From the NCBI GenBank assembly GCA_014843695.1, contig CM026403.1:43555516-43619515 (forward strand): a stretch of DNA of 64,000 bases, written 5' to 3'. The DNA comes from Archivesica marissinica. Lineage: Eukaryota > Mollusca > Bivalvia > Venerida > Vesicomyidae. Of the stretch, positions 45,622-56,239 are shown one piece after another (the stretch's first letter is position 1; every line of letters begins with the position of its first letter). The notes under the pieces are model-generated. The model was given only the letters and a program-made list of their open reading frames with translations. It was not told where the DNA came from and did no database searches. A program made the translations under genes and the position numbers.

Positions 45622-46470
45622 GGTGTTTCATACAGACCAGATAGTACACCAGGGAGAGGTAGGAATAAGCTAAAGACTTACTGTACATTTAAACAACACT
45701 ATTTAACTGAAAACTATTGTAAAATTATTATGTCTAGATCGCATCGGGCTGCATTTAGTAAATTTAGATGTGGCGTAGCACCTATAAGGCTTGAAACTGG
45801 TAGATACGAAAACTTACCAGTAGAAGACAGAACATGTACATTCTGTAACACAATTGAAGATGAGTCACATGTTATCCTTGAATGTAACCTTTAAGAAACA
45901 TATTAATTGATAGAGCTCAACCTATACAACCTGGTTTTGTTAATATGTCTAGTCAAAGAACAACTTAAGTTCATATTCACAAATGCACCCATTATTAGAT
46001 TAGCTGCCACAACCTGTTTTAGTATTTTACAACGACGTACCTCTTATCTTTGTAAATAATGCCTATTGAGTGTTTTATATGTCGTCTTCATTTTCTATTA
46101 CAACTGAAAAGCATTTGCTAATTAGGCTAATCCCAATCTGATTGAAATTGGTATTTGATCTTTTAAAACATGTTTTAGTTTGCGCAGTAGTGCTTATTTT
46201 GCTTTCAGTATTTTTCATTCCATTACATCTTAATAAGATTTTAAATTTCAATTAGCGACTGCTTTTCAGCTTTATCTCACACATGTAGTTATCACATGTA
46301 CATGTATATACTATAGTACTGCAATATGTTATAGATGAATGATGTATATATACATAGTCTCTTGTAACTCTGAATTGAGTGGCAATGTACTTTTTAATAT
46401 GTAAACTATATTCTATGTTTGTTATATGCTGTACATTGATGAGACTGAAATAAAGAATAAAATATAAATT
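45622..46470 (+). mobile_element. LINE 3' fragment with Cys/His tail
   Basis: An open stretch at 45,622-45,894 encodes KLKTYCTFKQHYLTENYCK, then SHRAAFSKFRCGVAPIRLET and RTCTFCNTIEDESHVILECN: the C-terminal C-x2-C-x8-H-x4-C region common to invertebrate LINEs. A stop at 45,892-45,894 ends it, and the remainder to the 'aataaagaataaaatataaat' end at about 46,470 reads as decayed 3' sequence. Confidence 0.7.
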
Positions 46471-46691
46471 TAATATACACGAGTTACAATATAATAATTT
46501 GAATAGAAGTGGCAGTAAAATAAAGCAACACTTTACTTATACTTTTATAGTCCAAAACATCGACAGGACACGTCAAACGAGGTTATGGGCACATACTAAT
46601 TTATATTGAATATATTTATATTATTAGTATGGACGTCAAACTTAATACAACATTAGATATTGACCACATGATATGTCAAATATTGAATATA

Positions 46692-48208
46692 TACTGAGTC
46701 AAAAAAGAAACGATACCTGGTGTTTATGTGTCTATAATTTCAACATTTATTAAGAAAATTCTTTGAAAATTCATAAGATGATAGTCCAACATGTTTGAAA
46801 GAGGAGCACACAAAGCATAATGAGCCTCCGAAACTGTCTGCTGCGTGATGACGTAATTCGTCGGACAGGGGTCTAATGGAGTTTTCACACAGACGTCAAT
46901 ACTGAGTATGGGCACCATTTGCGTCTCTCACTGCAATGCACCGCCGTCGCATCGAACGGAAGAGTGTCTGAATCTCTTGCTGGTCAATATTTGTCCACTC
47001 CTGACGCAAAACATCCCTCAGTTGGTTTAACGTTACCGGCTGACGTCGTCTGACGCGGCGGTCTAACGTATCCCACAAATGTTCTATGGGTGACAAGTCT
47101 GGTGACAAAGCAGGCCACGGCAGGGTTTCAATATTGTTCTGCTCCAATAATGTGGTGGAAATCCGAGCAGTATGACACCTGGCGTTGTCCTGTTGGAACA
47201 GTGTGACGTTTCTGTTGGCGTTAAAGAACGGCACAACAACTGGCGCAAGGATCTCATCACAGTACCGCTGGGCGTTTAGGTTCCCGTCCACCACTAACAG
47301 TTCAGTGCGACTGCCGAAGGTGATACCGCCCCACGCCATAACGCTTCCGCCCCCGAACAGATCGACCTGACGTACACATGCGTCGGCGTAACGTTCACCG
47401 CGTCTGCGATATACCCGCTCTCTGCCATCCGCTCGACGCAAACAGAACCGCGATTCATCGCTAAACATCACCGAATTCCACTGTAACCGAGTCCAGCGAG
47501 CACGTTCCGTCGTCCATTCCCGCCGTACGTCACGGTGACGTCGTGTCAGGATGGGTCCAACGTATGGCCGATAGGCACGAATGCCACGTTCACCGAGCCG
47601 GTTCCTGACTGTTTGTGCACTGATGCGATTGTTGGTCATCCCAGGAGTAACGGCAGCTGTGTGCGTAGCAGGTAGGAACCGGTCACGTAAATGTGACGTC
47701 CGAATGTGACGGTCCTGTTCACGCGTCGTCACACGTGGTCGACCAGATCTTGGACGGTCGTCCACCGATCCATGTGTTCGATAACGTCGAAGTAGACGTG
47801 TTATCGTGATCCGCGTAACCCCGAGTCGATTTGCGACGTCACGCTGACGTAAACCGCCGTCAATCATGCCAATGGCACGCATTCTCTGATTGCGGTTTAG
47901 CCTAGGCATTTTGTTAGAGGTAACAATGGGTATGTAAGGTGTTTTTCCTCGATGATAATGCAATACCAGTACAATAAACCGGTTTTCCGATTTGTACATG
48001 TGTAGGAAGTTGTCTTTGTTGAGGAGCACGTGCAAATCGGAAATTCGGCGTTCCAGGATTATCGGGTGTTTATTTACCTGTGTTTATGGTTGGCTGACGT
48101 TGCAATAAGATACCCGGTACTGATACGTAATAATATATTAAACCTTTCTATGGTTTTATCCGTTTTACGTCATTTTTAGTTTGGTATCGTTTCTTTTTTG
48201 ACTCAGTA
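46692..48208 (-). mobile_element. Tc1-family transposon, apparently intact
   Basis: Perfect 26-bp inverted repeats (TACTGAGTCAAAAAAGAAAC.. at 46,692; ..TGACTCAGTA ending 48,208) are flanked by TA on both sides. Total length is 1,517 bp, typical for Tc1. One uninterrupted transposase gene fills most of the interior. A truncated relative is at 4,450-4,627. Confidence 0.95.
46896..47909 (-). CDS. Tc1-type DD34E transposase
   Basis: The 337-residue protein binds the inverted repeats and catalyses cut-and-paste transposition into TA. I start it at MPRLNRNQRM (47,909) because residues from here match the helix-turn-helix (about 3-45, RDVANRLGVTRITITRLLRR); the frame is open a further 42 codons upstream without family resemblance. 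A GRPR motif (56-59) separates the two DNA-binding halves. The catalytic residues are D151 (MFSDESRF), D241 (LFQQDNARCHT) and E276 (DLSPIEHLWD), with 34 residues between D241 and E276. GGGSVMAWGG (187-196) is the Gly-rich motif. There are no stops or frameshifts. Base composition is more GC-rich than the surroundings, as for a recent arrival. Confidence 0.95.
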   Translation of the reverse strand: MPRLNRNQRMRAIGMIDGGLRQRDVANRLGVTRITITRLLRRYRTHGSVDDRPRSGRPRVTTREQDRHIRTSHLRDRFLPATHTAAVTPGMTNNRISAQTVRNRLGERGIRAYRPYVGPILTRRHRDVRREWTTERARWTRLQWNSVMFSDESRFCLRRADGRERVYRRRGERYADACVRQVDLFGGGSVMAWGGITFGSRTELLVVDGNLNAQRYCDEILAPVVVPFFNANRNVTLFQQDNARCHTARISTTLLEQNNIETLPWPALSPDLSPIEHLWDTLDRRVRRRQPVTLNQLRDVLRQEWTNIDQQEIQTLFRSMRRRCIAVRDANGAHTQY

Positions 48209-48255
48209 TATTTAAAATATATTTTATAGACGTGTAAACTTTCTAAAGTTAACGA

Positions 48256-48417
48256 ATGCTTAAAGGAAACGTCATTATACTGATGCTTAAAGGAAACGTC
48301 ATTATACTGATGCTTAAAGGAAACGTCATTATACTGATGCTTAAAGGAAACGTCATTATACTGATGCTTAAAGGAAACGTCATTATACTGATGCTTAAAG
48401 GAAACGTCATTATACTG
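48256..48417. repeat. 27-bp tandem repeat, 6 copies
   Basis: ATGCTTAAAGGAAACGTCAT plus TATACTG, six copies without visible change, about 48 bp outside the Tc1 end. Confidence 0.95.
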
Positions 48418-48496
48418 AAAAACGTTTAAAAAATAATAATCCATATAAGTTTAAGGAACGAATTAGAAGGAAATTATTTTCCATAATGTGTACCGG

Positions 48497-48632
48497 TAAT
48501 GTAATTCGCATTGAAACGAGCGTTGAAACGAATGTTCTGATTGGATTATGATTATTCTTCATATATAAAAAAACATCTTGTTACATTCTAATAATCCAAT
48601 CAGAACGCTCGTTTCAACGCGAATTGCGCCGC
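48497..48632. repeat. Foldback mini-element
   Basis: 'aattcgcattgaaacgagcgtt' and 'tgttctgattggatta' are inverted as 'taatccaatcagaacgctcg' and 'tttcaacgcgaatt'. The left arm has a 12-base insertion. The loop is AT-rich. Confidence 0.7.
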
Positions 48633-49353
48633 TTTAGAATTTTTCAAAACAAATTGAAAATGCTACGAAATCTCTTTTTGAAGTACATTTTTGCCGAATA
48701 AACCTACAGGTTAGTGGAAACACATTTTATTGATAATGTTATTCACAGTTAAAACTCTCCCGACGAAGATTTTTTTTTGTTGCTGACAGAACCCGTGTCC
48801 TAGTACGGAAATGTGACCTGCTATGGCCAATGTTTGTGGCAATTGACCTTTCTGCCGATTTTGATTGACAGCTGGCGTTAGCCAATCGCATCGCACCATT
48901 CACGCACACCCCCGGCAACGGTTTATCGCCGCCATCTTGTTAGACAAACAATGCATATTAGACAAACTAGTAACGGGTAGACACATTTGAAAAGGCGTGA
49001 ATTTGATCGAAAATACGGGTTTTAAATTGTTTTATTGATGTTGAAAATGTGTAGCTTTGGTGTGTGGGTTAGTTATAGTACAAAAATAGTCGATATCCTG
49101 GTGATCGACGTTAAATTCAACCCATTTCAAAATCCTTGGACAAATCTAAAAGTGTGTATATGAACCACAAAATACCAGACAGCTGCTTTAAAAACAATGC
49201 ATCTATAAAAACACCGACTGACCCCATATAGTCATTCTTTTATCGCAAACACAGCAATCAAATTTAAGCGTGTCACACTGTTTATTGGGAGTAATCAACA
49301 ACTTACCTGTACATCACAGAGACCGCCATAATATCCCGATAGGGGCCTACTAA

Positions 49354-49978
49354 TCAAATCAAATCAAATCAAATTTATTCACTCAGTGTATCATACATGA
49401 TACAAACATGAGGTATATATATAGTAATACGGTTTTAAACAGTGGTACATAGCAAATCTAATTTACAGAGAGCAAACAGAATATGTTTCTTAAAACGTAA
49501 CCATCTATTGTTTACACTTTATTTAAATAATTTGACTAGATATATTTGTTTTGTCGTATTACAGATTGGTTTGATTTTTTTCCAGTGCGAACAGTGCAGA
49601 TCATAATCAGACTCTTTTTTTCTGGTAATTGAAATTTCAGACCGTCAAAAAAGTGACATCTCTTGTTAAAACACTGACCGTCTATCTTGTGTCCATGAAT
49701 AATAGCGTTGGGCGGTTCATTCAAATAATGGTTTTGGAGAAAAGATTAAAATTTAATTGCAACTCTATTTGAATTTTCTATGAAAGGGATATTGATATAA
49801 TGTGTATATTTGAATTGTGTGGCTAATTGTGCGTGCTGCATGCATTTCATGTTTTTGTGTAGTTTAAGTTAAGATAACACACACGCTTGGACTTGTCGTT
49901 TCTGCGTGATATTATGAAGGGAACTTCAGTTCGAATATTATGAAGGGAATGTGAAGGATGTTGTTATATTCTGTTTAT
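49354..49978 (-). mobile_element. Insertion in THAP copy 2 with LINE-like 3' end
   Basis: Copy 1 lacks this ~620 bp. The left edge is a (CAAAT)n run, so the minus strand ends in 'gaataaatttgatttgattt', a LINE-like polyadenylation signal plus short-repeat tail. No domain was recognised in the 62-codon frame at 49,536-49,724, and no clear target duplication was seen. Confidence 0.55.
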
Positions 49979-50198
49979 CAAGATCAAAGTATTGCACATC
50001 GGAATTTAGCACTGATTGTGCTAATAATTGGTCAATTATAAAATGTGTGCACACAATTATAGTATTGATTACTACACCGAGTCATTGTTTTATCGTTCTG
50101 TCAGTAAATTTTAATCAAATCTGATAACGAGTGATCGTGATCTGAAATTATTGTTTGAAAAATAATTATAAATTAATTAATGCTGTCTGTCATTGACA

Positions 50199-50393
50199 AT
50201 GGTGAAAAGATGTAGTTACGGGCTGTGTGATAGTAGATATCCAGATCGATTGATCGGTGACGTTTAATTCGTGCCATATCCAAAACCTAAGACAAATCTT
50301 GAACAATGTCTAAGGTGGATTAAGTTGTGTGGAGGACCAAACGACCAGCTGAATACATCCAAAATTAATGCAAACATATATATTTGCACACAA
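50199..50393 (+). pseudogene. THAP-domain exon, copy 2
   Basis: From ATG at 50,199: CSYGLC (first Cys pair), SRYPDRLIGDV, an in-frame TAA, FVPYPKPKTNLEQC, LRWIKLCGGPNDQL (the invariant Trp) and YICTQ at the exon end, where the third Cys is present but the His expected two residues later is lost at the GTAAGT donor (50,394). The order and spacing fit the C2CH THAP fold of P-element-like and related transposases. The rest of the transposase is not present. A weaker second THAP-like stretch is at 49,088-49,165. Confidence 0.65.
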
Positions 50394-51013
50394 GTAAGTT
50401 GAAATTAATTTATTTATGCATAATAAAATATTTCGAAAAAATATATTCTGCATTTATAGATCTACTGTTCACAAGAGATATGTGGGTATAATGGTGATTA
50501 AAGTTATACATGTGGTTCATACATATTGTCGTGGATGGTGGACTAGGGATCAGATAGTAGTAATAGTACCCATGCATGTGCAGAGCTGTGGGATTCCCAT
50601 ATTAGCTCAGTGAACGTACTGGTGTTCAGTTGTTGGGCCTAATGTTCGAGTCTTCTAGGAGGCATAGGGTCGAGTCTCTCAAGACGGTGGCATATTTCAT
50701 TTCTTTTAATGTCAAAGTTGACACGATGTGGTTGTTCACTCTTCCGTTGACTGCGAAAGCATTTCCCACGAACACTTAACACCCCCTCATCCGTTAAAGA
50801 TATCTGTACATTAGCTAAACACTTGTTGACTTGCTTTCAACAAGATATTAATATCTGGGTAAAATAAAACCGAGAAATTTCACGGAATTTTATCTAGATT
50901 AACTCGATGCAGGTCTGCGTTAGACGCCATTTGTTAGATAGCTTGTCTCGCGTGGTTACAGCGAGCACCTGTAACTATGGGGGGCGTGCCTAAGTAGCGT
51001 TTGCAGAAAGTTC

Positions 51014-52149
51014 AATTGTTTGCAAAGTATACATGCATGCAGCTTAAAGTTGTGTTTTATTTGAAGAACAATATAAAGACTCGGGATAGGCGTTATATTT
51101 GGACAGCTTTGTACAAAATTGTCTCAGATAGGGCCATTTTACTGATCGATGCGAAATCTGACATCCCACAGAGTAGAATCCCTGTACCGGTACTTAAATA
51201 TATATACTAGTACCCCCAAACTTGCCGAATCCCTGTAGTCGTGACCACAGGCACAATTATTGGCCCCACCCTGGAGGTCACTTTATTTTACCTAGTGTTA
51301 TATAGGAAAATACTTTAAAAATCAACTTCGAAACCACATAGCACAGACGTTAGATATTTGGCATGCAGGATGGCCTAGTATCCGCTAATGCAATTTTTGC
51401 ACGTTAGAATATGTAAATCTAAACGGATTCCGACTAAATTTGAATTATTATATAGCATAATTTTAACAATATCTATTGAGTTTAAATTTTGGTAATTTGT
51501 GCTAGCTTGTTTTAAGAGTTATGACCCTTTTTAGACTTCAAAAATGACATGTTGTCGTGCGTAAACACATGAGTTTGTACCCACGTTAATGGATCGAAAC
51601 CAGATTTTAAACTTAGCTTTATAGCTAAAGATCTCAGTTGGGTTCGAACATGAGCAATTGTTAGCGCGCTGTCCCTCCGACAGCTCTTGTTATGTAGCAT
51701 TTTTAGATTTTTTTTGGGTAAACTTGCCCGATTGATTGATTGATATGTTGACACAGAATAGACGGCCAACACCATACACTCTTACATGTGTAGTTGATGT
51801 GGCCTTGCTGGGGGATCGGAAAATGCTCTGTATCTATATTAAATTAATGTTAGATAGGCCACTATAACTTTAGGGTTTTTCCAGAAAAAAGTAAGAGGGG
51901 GTGGGGGGATTACTGGCCTTTTAGACGACCACTCCCAGAATTGAAATTATTTTACACCCATCCCACACATTTTTGATATGGTAAATGTATAATACATATA
52001 GGCGCACATAACCCGCACCCCCAGAATTGAAATTATTGCCGACACCCACAGCATTTTAATTCGGTCCAGGCCTTTCCTCCACCGTTACCTTTTTCTTGAA
52101 AAGCCCTTATTTGTATTCTGAGTTTGTGGTACTTGGAGCACGCGGCTAT
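51014..52149. other. Unannotated
   Basis: No gene recognised. 51,890-52,080 has two related blocks ('cccagaattgaaattatt'), probably a decayed dispersed repeat. Confidence 0.4.
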
Positions 52150-53612
52150 CACATGCGGATCCTACGGTGTTCCGTTAAGGCCGTCGTAATTTCGCTATCT
52201 GGTCGATACTACGATATCGCGATAACGATTGCACGACAATACGATAGTACGAGACCACGATATCGTAAATGTCGTGCTTTCGTTATCGTACGATCGCTAT
52301 CAAGTCGATACTATGATAGCACAAACTCGCGATAGTACGAGACCACGATAACGATAGTACGAGACCATGATACCGATAGTACGAGACCACGATACCATGA
52401 TAACGATAATACGTCTCTCTCCATATCACAGCCATTCTCTCTCTATATATAACATACACCAATCTCACTATAACTACCGTCTCCCCCCTATAACAGCATG
52501 TCTTTCCATATAACAGTTCCCTCCCTATAACAGCTCCATCTCTGTAACAGCCATCTCCATCCCTATAGCAGTCGTCTCCCTCTCTATAATAGCAGTCTCC
52601 CTCCATGTGAGGCTATAACAGTGACGTATCTCCCTACAACAGCCGTCTCACTCCCTATATCAGCCACTCCATACAACAGCCGCATGTCTATAACAGCCCC
52701 TCCCTGTAACAGCCACCTCCATCCCTATAGCAGTCGTCCGCTCCCTATAACAGTCGTCCCCCTCCCTATAACATCCCCTCTCTGTAACAGCCACATACAC
52801 CACTATAACAGTCGTCCGCTCCCTATAACAGCCATCTACCTCCCTATAACAGCCATCTCCCTCCCTGTAACAGTCGTCTCCCTACAACAACCATCTCTCT
52901 ATAGCAGCCACCTCTCTCCCGATAACAGCCGTATCCCTCCCTACAGTAGCCCTCCATATAGCAGCACCCTCCCTTTGACAGCACTTCCATGTAACAGCCA
53001 CATCCCTACAACAGTCGTCTCCCTCCAAATAACAGCCACCTCTCTCCCTGTAACAGTCATCTCCCTCCCTGTAATATCCACCTCCCTCACTGTAATTTTC
53101 CTCTCTGTAACATCCACCTCCCTCCCTATAATAGCCATCTCCCTCCCTAGCTGTAACAACCAACTTCCGCCCTGTAACAGCCACCACCATCCGCCATCTC
53201 TGTAACAGCAACCTCCCTACCTATAACATCCACCTCATCCCTATATAGTAGCGTACTATCGTTATCGTGGTCTCGTACTATCGTGCTATCGTTGTATCGA
53301 CCTAATAGCGATATTACGATGGATATTACGAACACCGTCGGCTGACCCAGAATTACCAGCGCAACACGAAGGCACATGCTCTCCGGAAGACGAGACGAGC
53401 ATGATAACGATAATACGATAGCACGATAACGGTAGTACGATACCATGATAACGATATAATATCGTTATCGTACTCTCATTATCGTGGTCTCGTGCTACTG
53501 TTATCGTACTATCGTTATCGTAGTATCGTACTGTTTTGTTATCGTTATCGTGCTATCGTAGTATTGACCGGATAGCGGTATTATGATGGCCTTAAAGGAA
53601 CACAGTAGTACA
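52150..53612. mobile_element. Long foldback element with repeat-built arms
   Basis: The outer ends are inverted: 'ctacggtgttccgttaaggcc' plus 'tcgctatctggtcgatactacgat' on the left, and 'atcgtagtattgaccggatagcg' plus 'ggccttaaaggaacacagtag' on the right. The arms are built of 'cgatagtacgagaccacgata' repeats in opposite orientations. The core (52,420-53,250) is a C-rich 'ctccctataacagccatct' minisatellite. There is no coding gene; the frames come from the repeats. Confidence 0.75.
52420..53250. repeat. Degenerate C/T-rich minisatellite (loop of the foldback)
   Basis: Diverged 18-24-base units of the 'ccctataacagccatctccct' kind, strongly strand-asymmetric (pyrimidine plus A on plus strand). 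Confidence 0.9.
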
Positions 53613-53722
53613 GCTATGAGATACAATCATTCGATAAACAGCGCAGCGATACGCAACGGCGCGCCATTGGCACAATTATAGTTATAATTATGTTTGAACC
53701 AACCATTTTCTCTTTTTTTCAG

Positions 53723-54947
53723 AATGACAAATGCAAAAATAGAACTTCTGACTCAGACGAAACACGAAGCGTTGCGGGCCCTCGTTAAGAGATCATTCAA
53801 GATTCCGGTTGGAATGCGCAATGCCGAACAAAAAAGGCCATCTACTTATATAAACGTTGGGGAAAACAGTTTGCCATAAACGAAAATGGTCAATTGACTC
53901 TCGATGGGAAAGTTGTTTTGAAAAATGGGGAAGAAACAAAAATAATCAAAGACGAGTTTTCGAGAAATCTCGGCATTGCGGTGCGGTCGCGGTACGTGAA
54001 GCTTAAGGAAACGTACGTAGGAATATCTGAAAGAAGGATCATCGATGTATTAGAAGCAAGTGAACGGTATCAACAGCAGCGCAAATAAACCGCAGCCAAA
54101 GACCATTACAGCTAAAGTTCCTGGGCAACGTTGGCAAATTGATCTCATTGAAATGCGGAAAGATGCCGTCATATCCAATGGTAAAACCTACAACTATATA
54201 TTGCAGGTGCTGGTGATGTTTATTCTTGATTCCTGATAACTGGGCCTCTCACAAACAAGAACTATGCAACCGTTGCAGATGCATTACAAGAGATAATGCA
54301 TGAACATGGAGCACCAACGATCCTGCAGTGTGACCGAGGGACTGAGTTTCAAGGACATGTGAAACTGCTTTGTGAGTGGAACTCGATAGAAGTAATAAAC
54401 TCTTCACCGTATCACCCACAATCTCAAGGCAAATGTGAGCGCGTATAAAACACGGAAAAACAAACTCCGTGTAGCAACTGCAAAGAGCGGTGGGCTTAAC
54501 TGGGCTGATGGTTTGCCAAAAGTTACATCAATAATAAATAAAACGCCAAAACGCATTCTAGGAAATCAATCACCGTTTGTCATTTACTTTGCTCGTGGTG
54601 AAGCTGGCTCCAGTAAAGCATATGGGCATTCAAAACGTATTGATAGACATTTGAAAACATTAGCGAACTTGGCAATATTAAGAACAATTTCAAAAACAGG
54701 AGGGGTCGTAAGCTCATACAACATTGGCGAGAAAGTGCTTTTGAGATTTCCTTTCAGGAAAACCAGGATACCAATGAAAAGACACATTTTGAATGCAAAA
54801 ATTGTAGATAAAAATCGAAATGGCTATAAATATTTAGTGAGGTTCAAATCCCCGTCTGAAGACCTAACGGAAGCATGGGTAGGAGTGGAGAACATTACAA
54901 GTATTACAACCAACATAGAGAAAAAATTAAAAGAAAAACCGCTATGA
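53723..54947 (+). pseudogene. Retroviral-type integrase (KRBA2-like/Ginger-like), degenerate
   Basis: A polypyrimidine tract and AG at 53,721-53,722 precede an ATG at 53,724, suggesting an acceptor. The order is: basic N-terminal region, a Lys/Arg/Tyr-rich segment with ISERRIIDVLEASERYQ (position of the zinc-binding part), then the catalytic core. D1 is in RWQIDLIEM (54,141-54,143), D2 in LQCDRGTEFQG (54,332-54,334) and Glu in PQSQGKCERV (54,437-54,439), with 34 residues between D2 and Glu. The C-terminal part 54,435-54,947 has NKTPKRILGNQSPFVIYFAR and an SH3-like end (YNIGEKVLLRF). There are frameshifts near 53,845, 54,085 and 54,445 and in-frame stops after 54,205 and 54,446. Ginger transposons and KRBA2-like genes are the closest families from memory. 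Confidence 0.75.
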
Positions 54948-55671
54948 AACAAACGCACACCAGCAAGGAAAGGGACAACTTGAAAAAGAAAAGTGCCCAT
55001 AAGAAGAAATATTTCTTTGTGATAAACCATGGTCAGCATATAGATCAGTTTACAGAAAATGCTAGTGTCATCCATGATCCGATAGCCGATGGAAATTGTC
55101 AGTTTGACGCGTGTGCATACCAACTTGGGATATATGTTGATCACAAGAAATTAAGAGAAAATGCGGCTAATCATATTGAACAGCACAGAAATCATTATGA
55201 GAATTACACTGTGGGTTTTTTTACGAATTATATAAAACAGATGCGAAAAGACGGGACCTATGGCGACCACTTGACGCTCCTTGCATTGGCAAGAGAGTAC
55301 AACTGTCAATGCCTTGTACTCTCTACATCGGGAATGGAATATACAACATGGTTTCTAACGATGGGATGTTTTACCCCGACATCGTGACCATTGTTTTAGG
55401 TCATTTCCCAGAGAACGCTGGGATGCACTATGTGAGTATAAACTTAAGTTCATCAGGTTTCGATACATACATTGAAGCCGCTAGAAGTAACACAGAATGG
55501 TATTATGACACAAACCAATCTGTCCCAGAAAATGAAACATCGGAAAATGTATTTTCGGAAAACATCAACAGAGTTTCCAACAGTGGCCAAAAACACGTTA
55601 TTCGCAAGCAAGTAGATACAATCAGGGAAACGAGGAAACGTTCACGAAAACCCGGATTTCAGTGTGTGTAA
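54944..55671 (+). pseudogene. OTU-type cysteine protease frame next to integrase
   Basis: The ATG at 54,944 overlaps the integrase stop (ATGA). A basic linker leads to IADGNCQFDACAYQLG, where DGNC (Cys codon 55,097-55,099) is the catalytic-Cys motif of OTU proteases. Then come TYGDHLTLLALAREYNCQCLV and, after a one-base shift near 55,325, FPENAGMHYVSINL with the catalytic-type His at 55,436-55,438. OTU enzymes remove ubiquitin or related modifiers; some mobile elements carry them. Activity is unlikely in this copy because of the shift. The tail (to 55,671) is Ser/Glu-rich, then basic (TRKRSRKPGF). Confidence 0.75.
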
Positions 55672-56034
55672 GAAGGCAACAATTTTATACTCTCGCTGCC
55701 TATTGAGATATTAATGTATATATTTAGACTCTGTATTGTTAATTATCCACGCACAAGATACGTTCTGACAAAGGTATGTCCGTATTTTAAAGAAGTAGTA
55801 CGCACCGTTAACATTCCAAGACCAGAAATTCACATCGGTCCCTCCGTTATGGAAAGCATTCCAACTAGGGTAAGTGTTCGCAGACTAATCAGAAGGTCTG
55901 GTTCACACAGTGGATTATGCTTATCGTTAAGAAATATAATCAAAGAATCTCGATGGGCAAATGCATGGCTGACACTTGATCACGTTGCCATCGGTTGGTA
56001 TTGTATTACGGATATTACGTACGGATATGCTTAA
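55672..56034 (+). pseudogene. F-box-like domain frame downstream of OTU
   Basis: It reads on in the same frame after a single TAA (55,669-55,671). FILSLPIEILMYIFRLC followed by LTKVCPYFKEVV matches the F-box pattern LPxEIL..IF...L...VC..F, which in cells binds Skp1 to recruit substrates for ubiquitination. The remainder, PRPEIHIGPSV and RRLIRRSGSHSGLCLSLRNI, is unknown. The ATG inside the domain (55,714) is not a natural start, so either the TAA is a mutation or readthrough is needed. The match is by motif only. Confidence 0.55.
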
Positions 56035-56239
56035 AAATTGTACACTGACCGTTAGTTATCGTGCAGAAAAAAAAATGTGATTTTGCTTTTGATTGCTGTT
56101 TCACATTAAAATGTTCTAAACATTGTTACTATTATGTTGATGTTTATATTTAGCACTTGGCCCATTTGCTTGATTGTAAAATTATTAAATCAGTCTATTG
56201 CTAAGTCTTTATTTACTCTTTTAACTGATTGTACTTGCG

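Larger units (their letters stand above)
48845..51013 (+). mobile_element. THAP-bearing DNA element, copy 2
   Basis: GACCTTTCTGC at 48,845 and GCAGAAAGTTC ending 51,013 are flanked by AATT (48,841-48,844 and 51,014-51,017). It is collinear with the reverse complement of 39,227-41,329 apart from insertions. Near the left end is 'ccgccatcttg', an inverted YY1-like motif; the other copy has it too. Confidence 0.75.

Noticed and set aside
52096..53446. Proteins from the 52-53 kb frames
   Set aside because: Translation of the foldback arms and the C/T-rich minisatellite; no domain.
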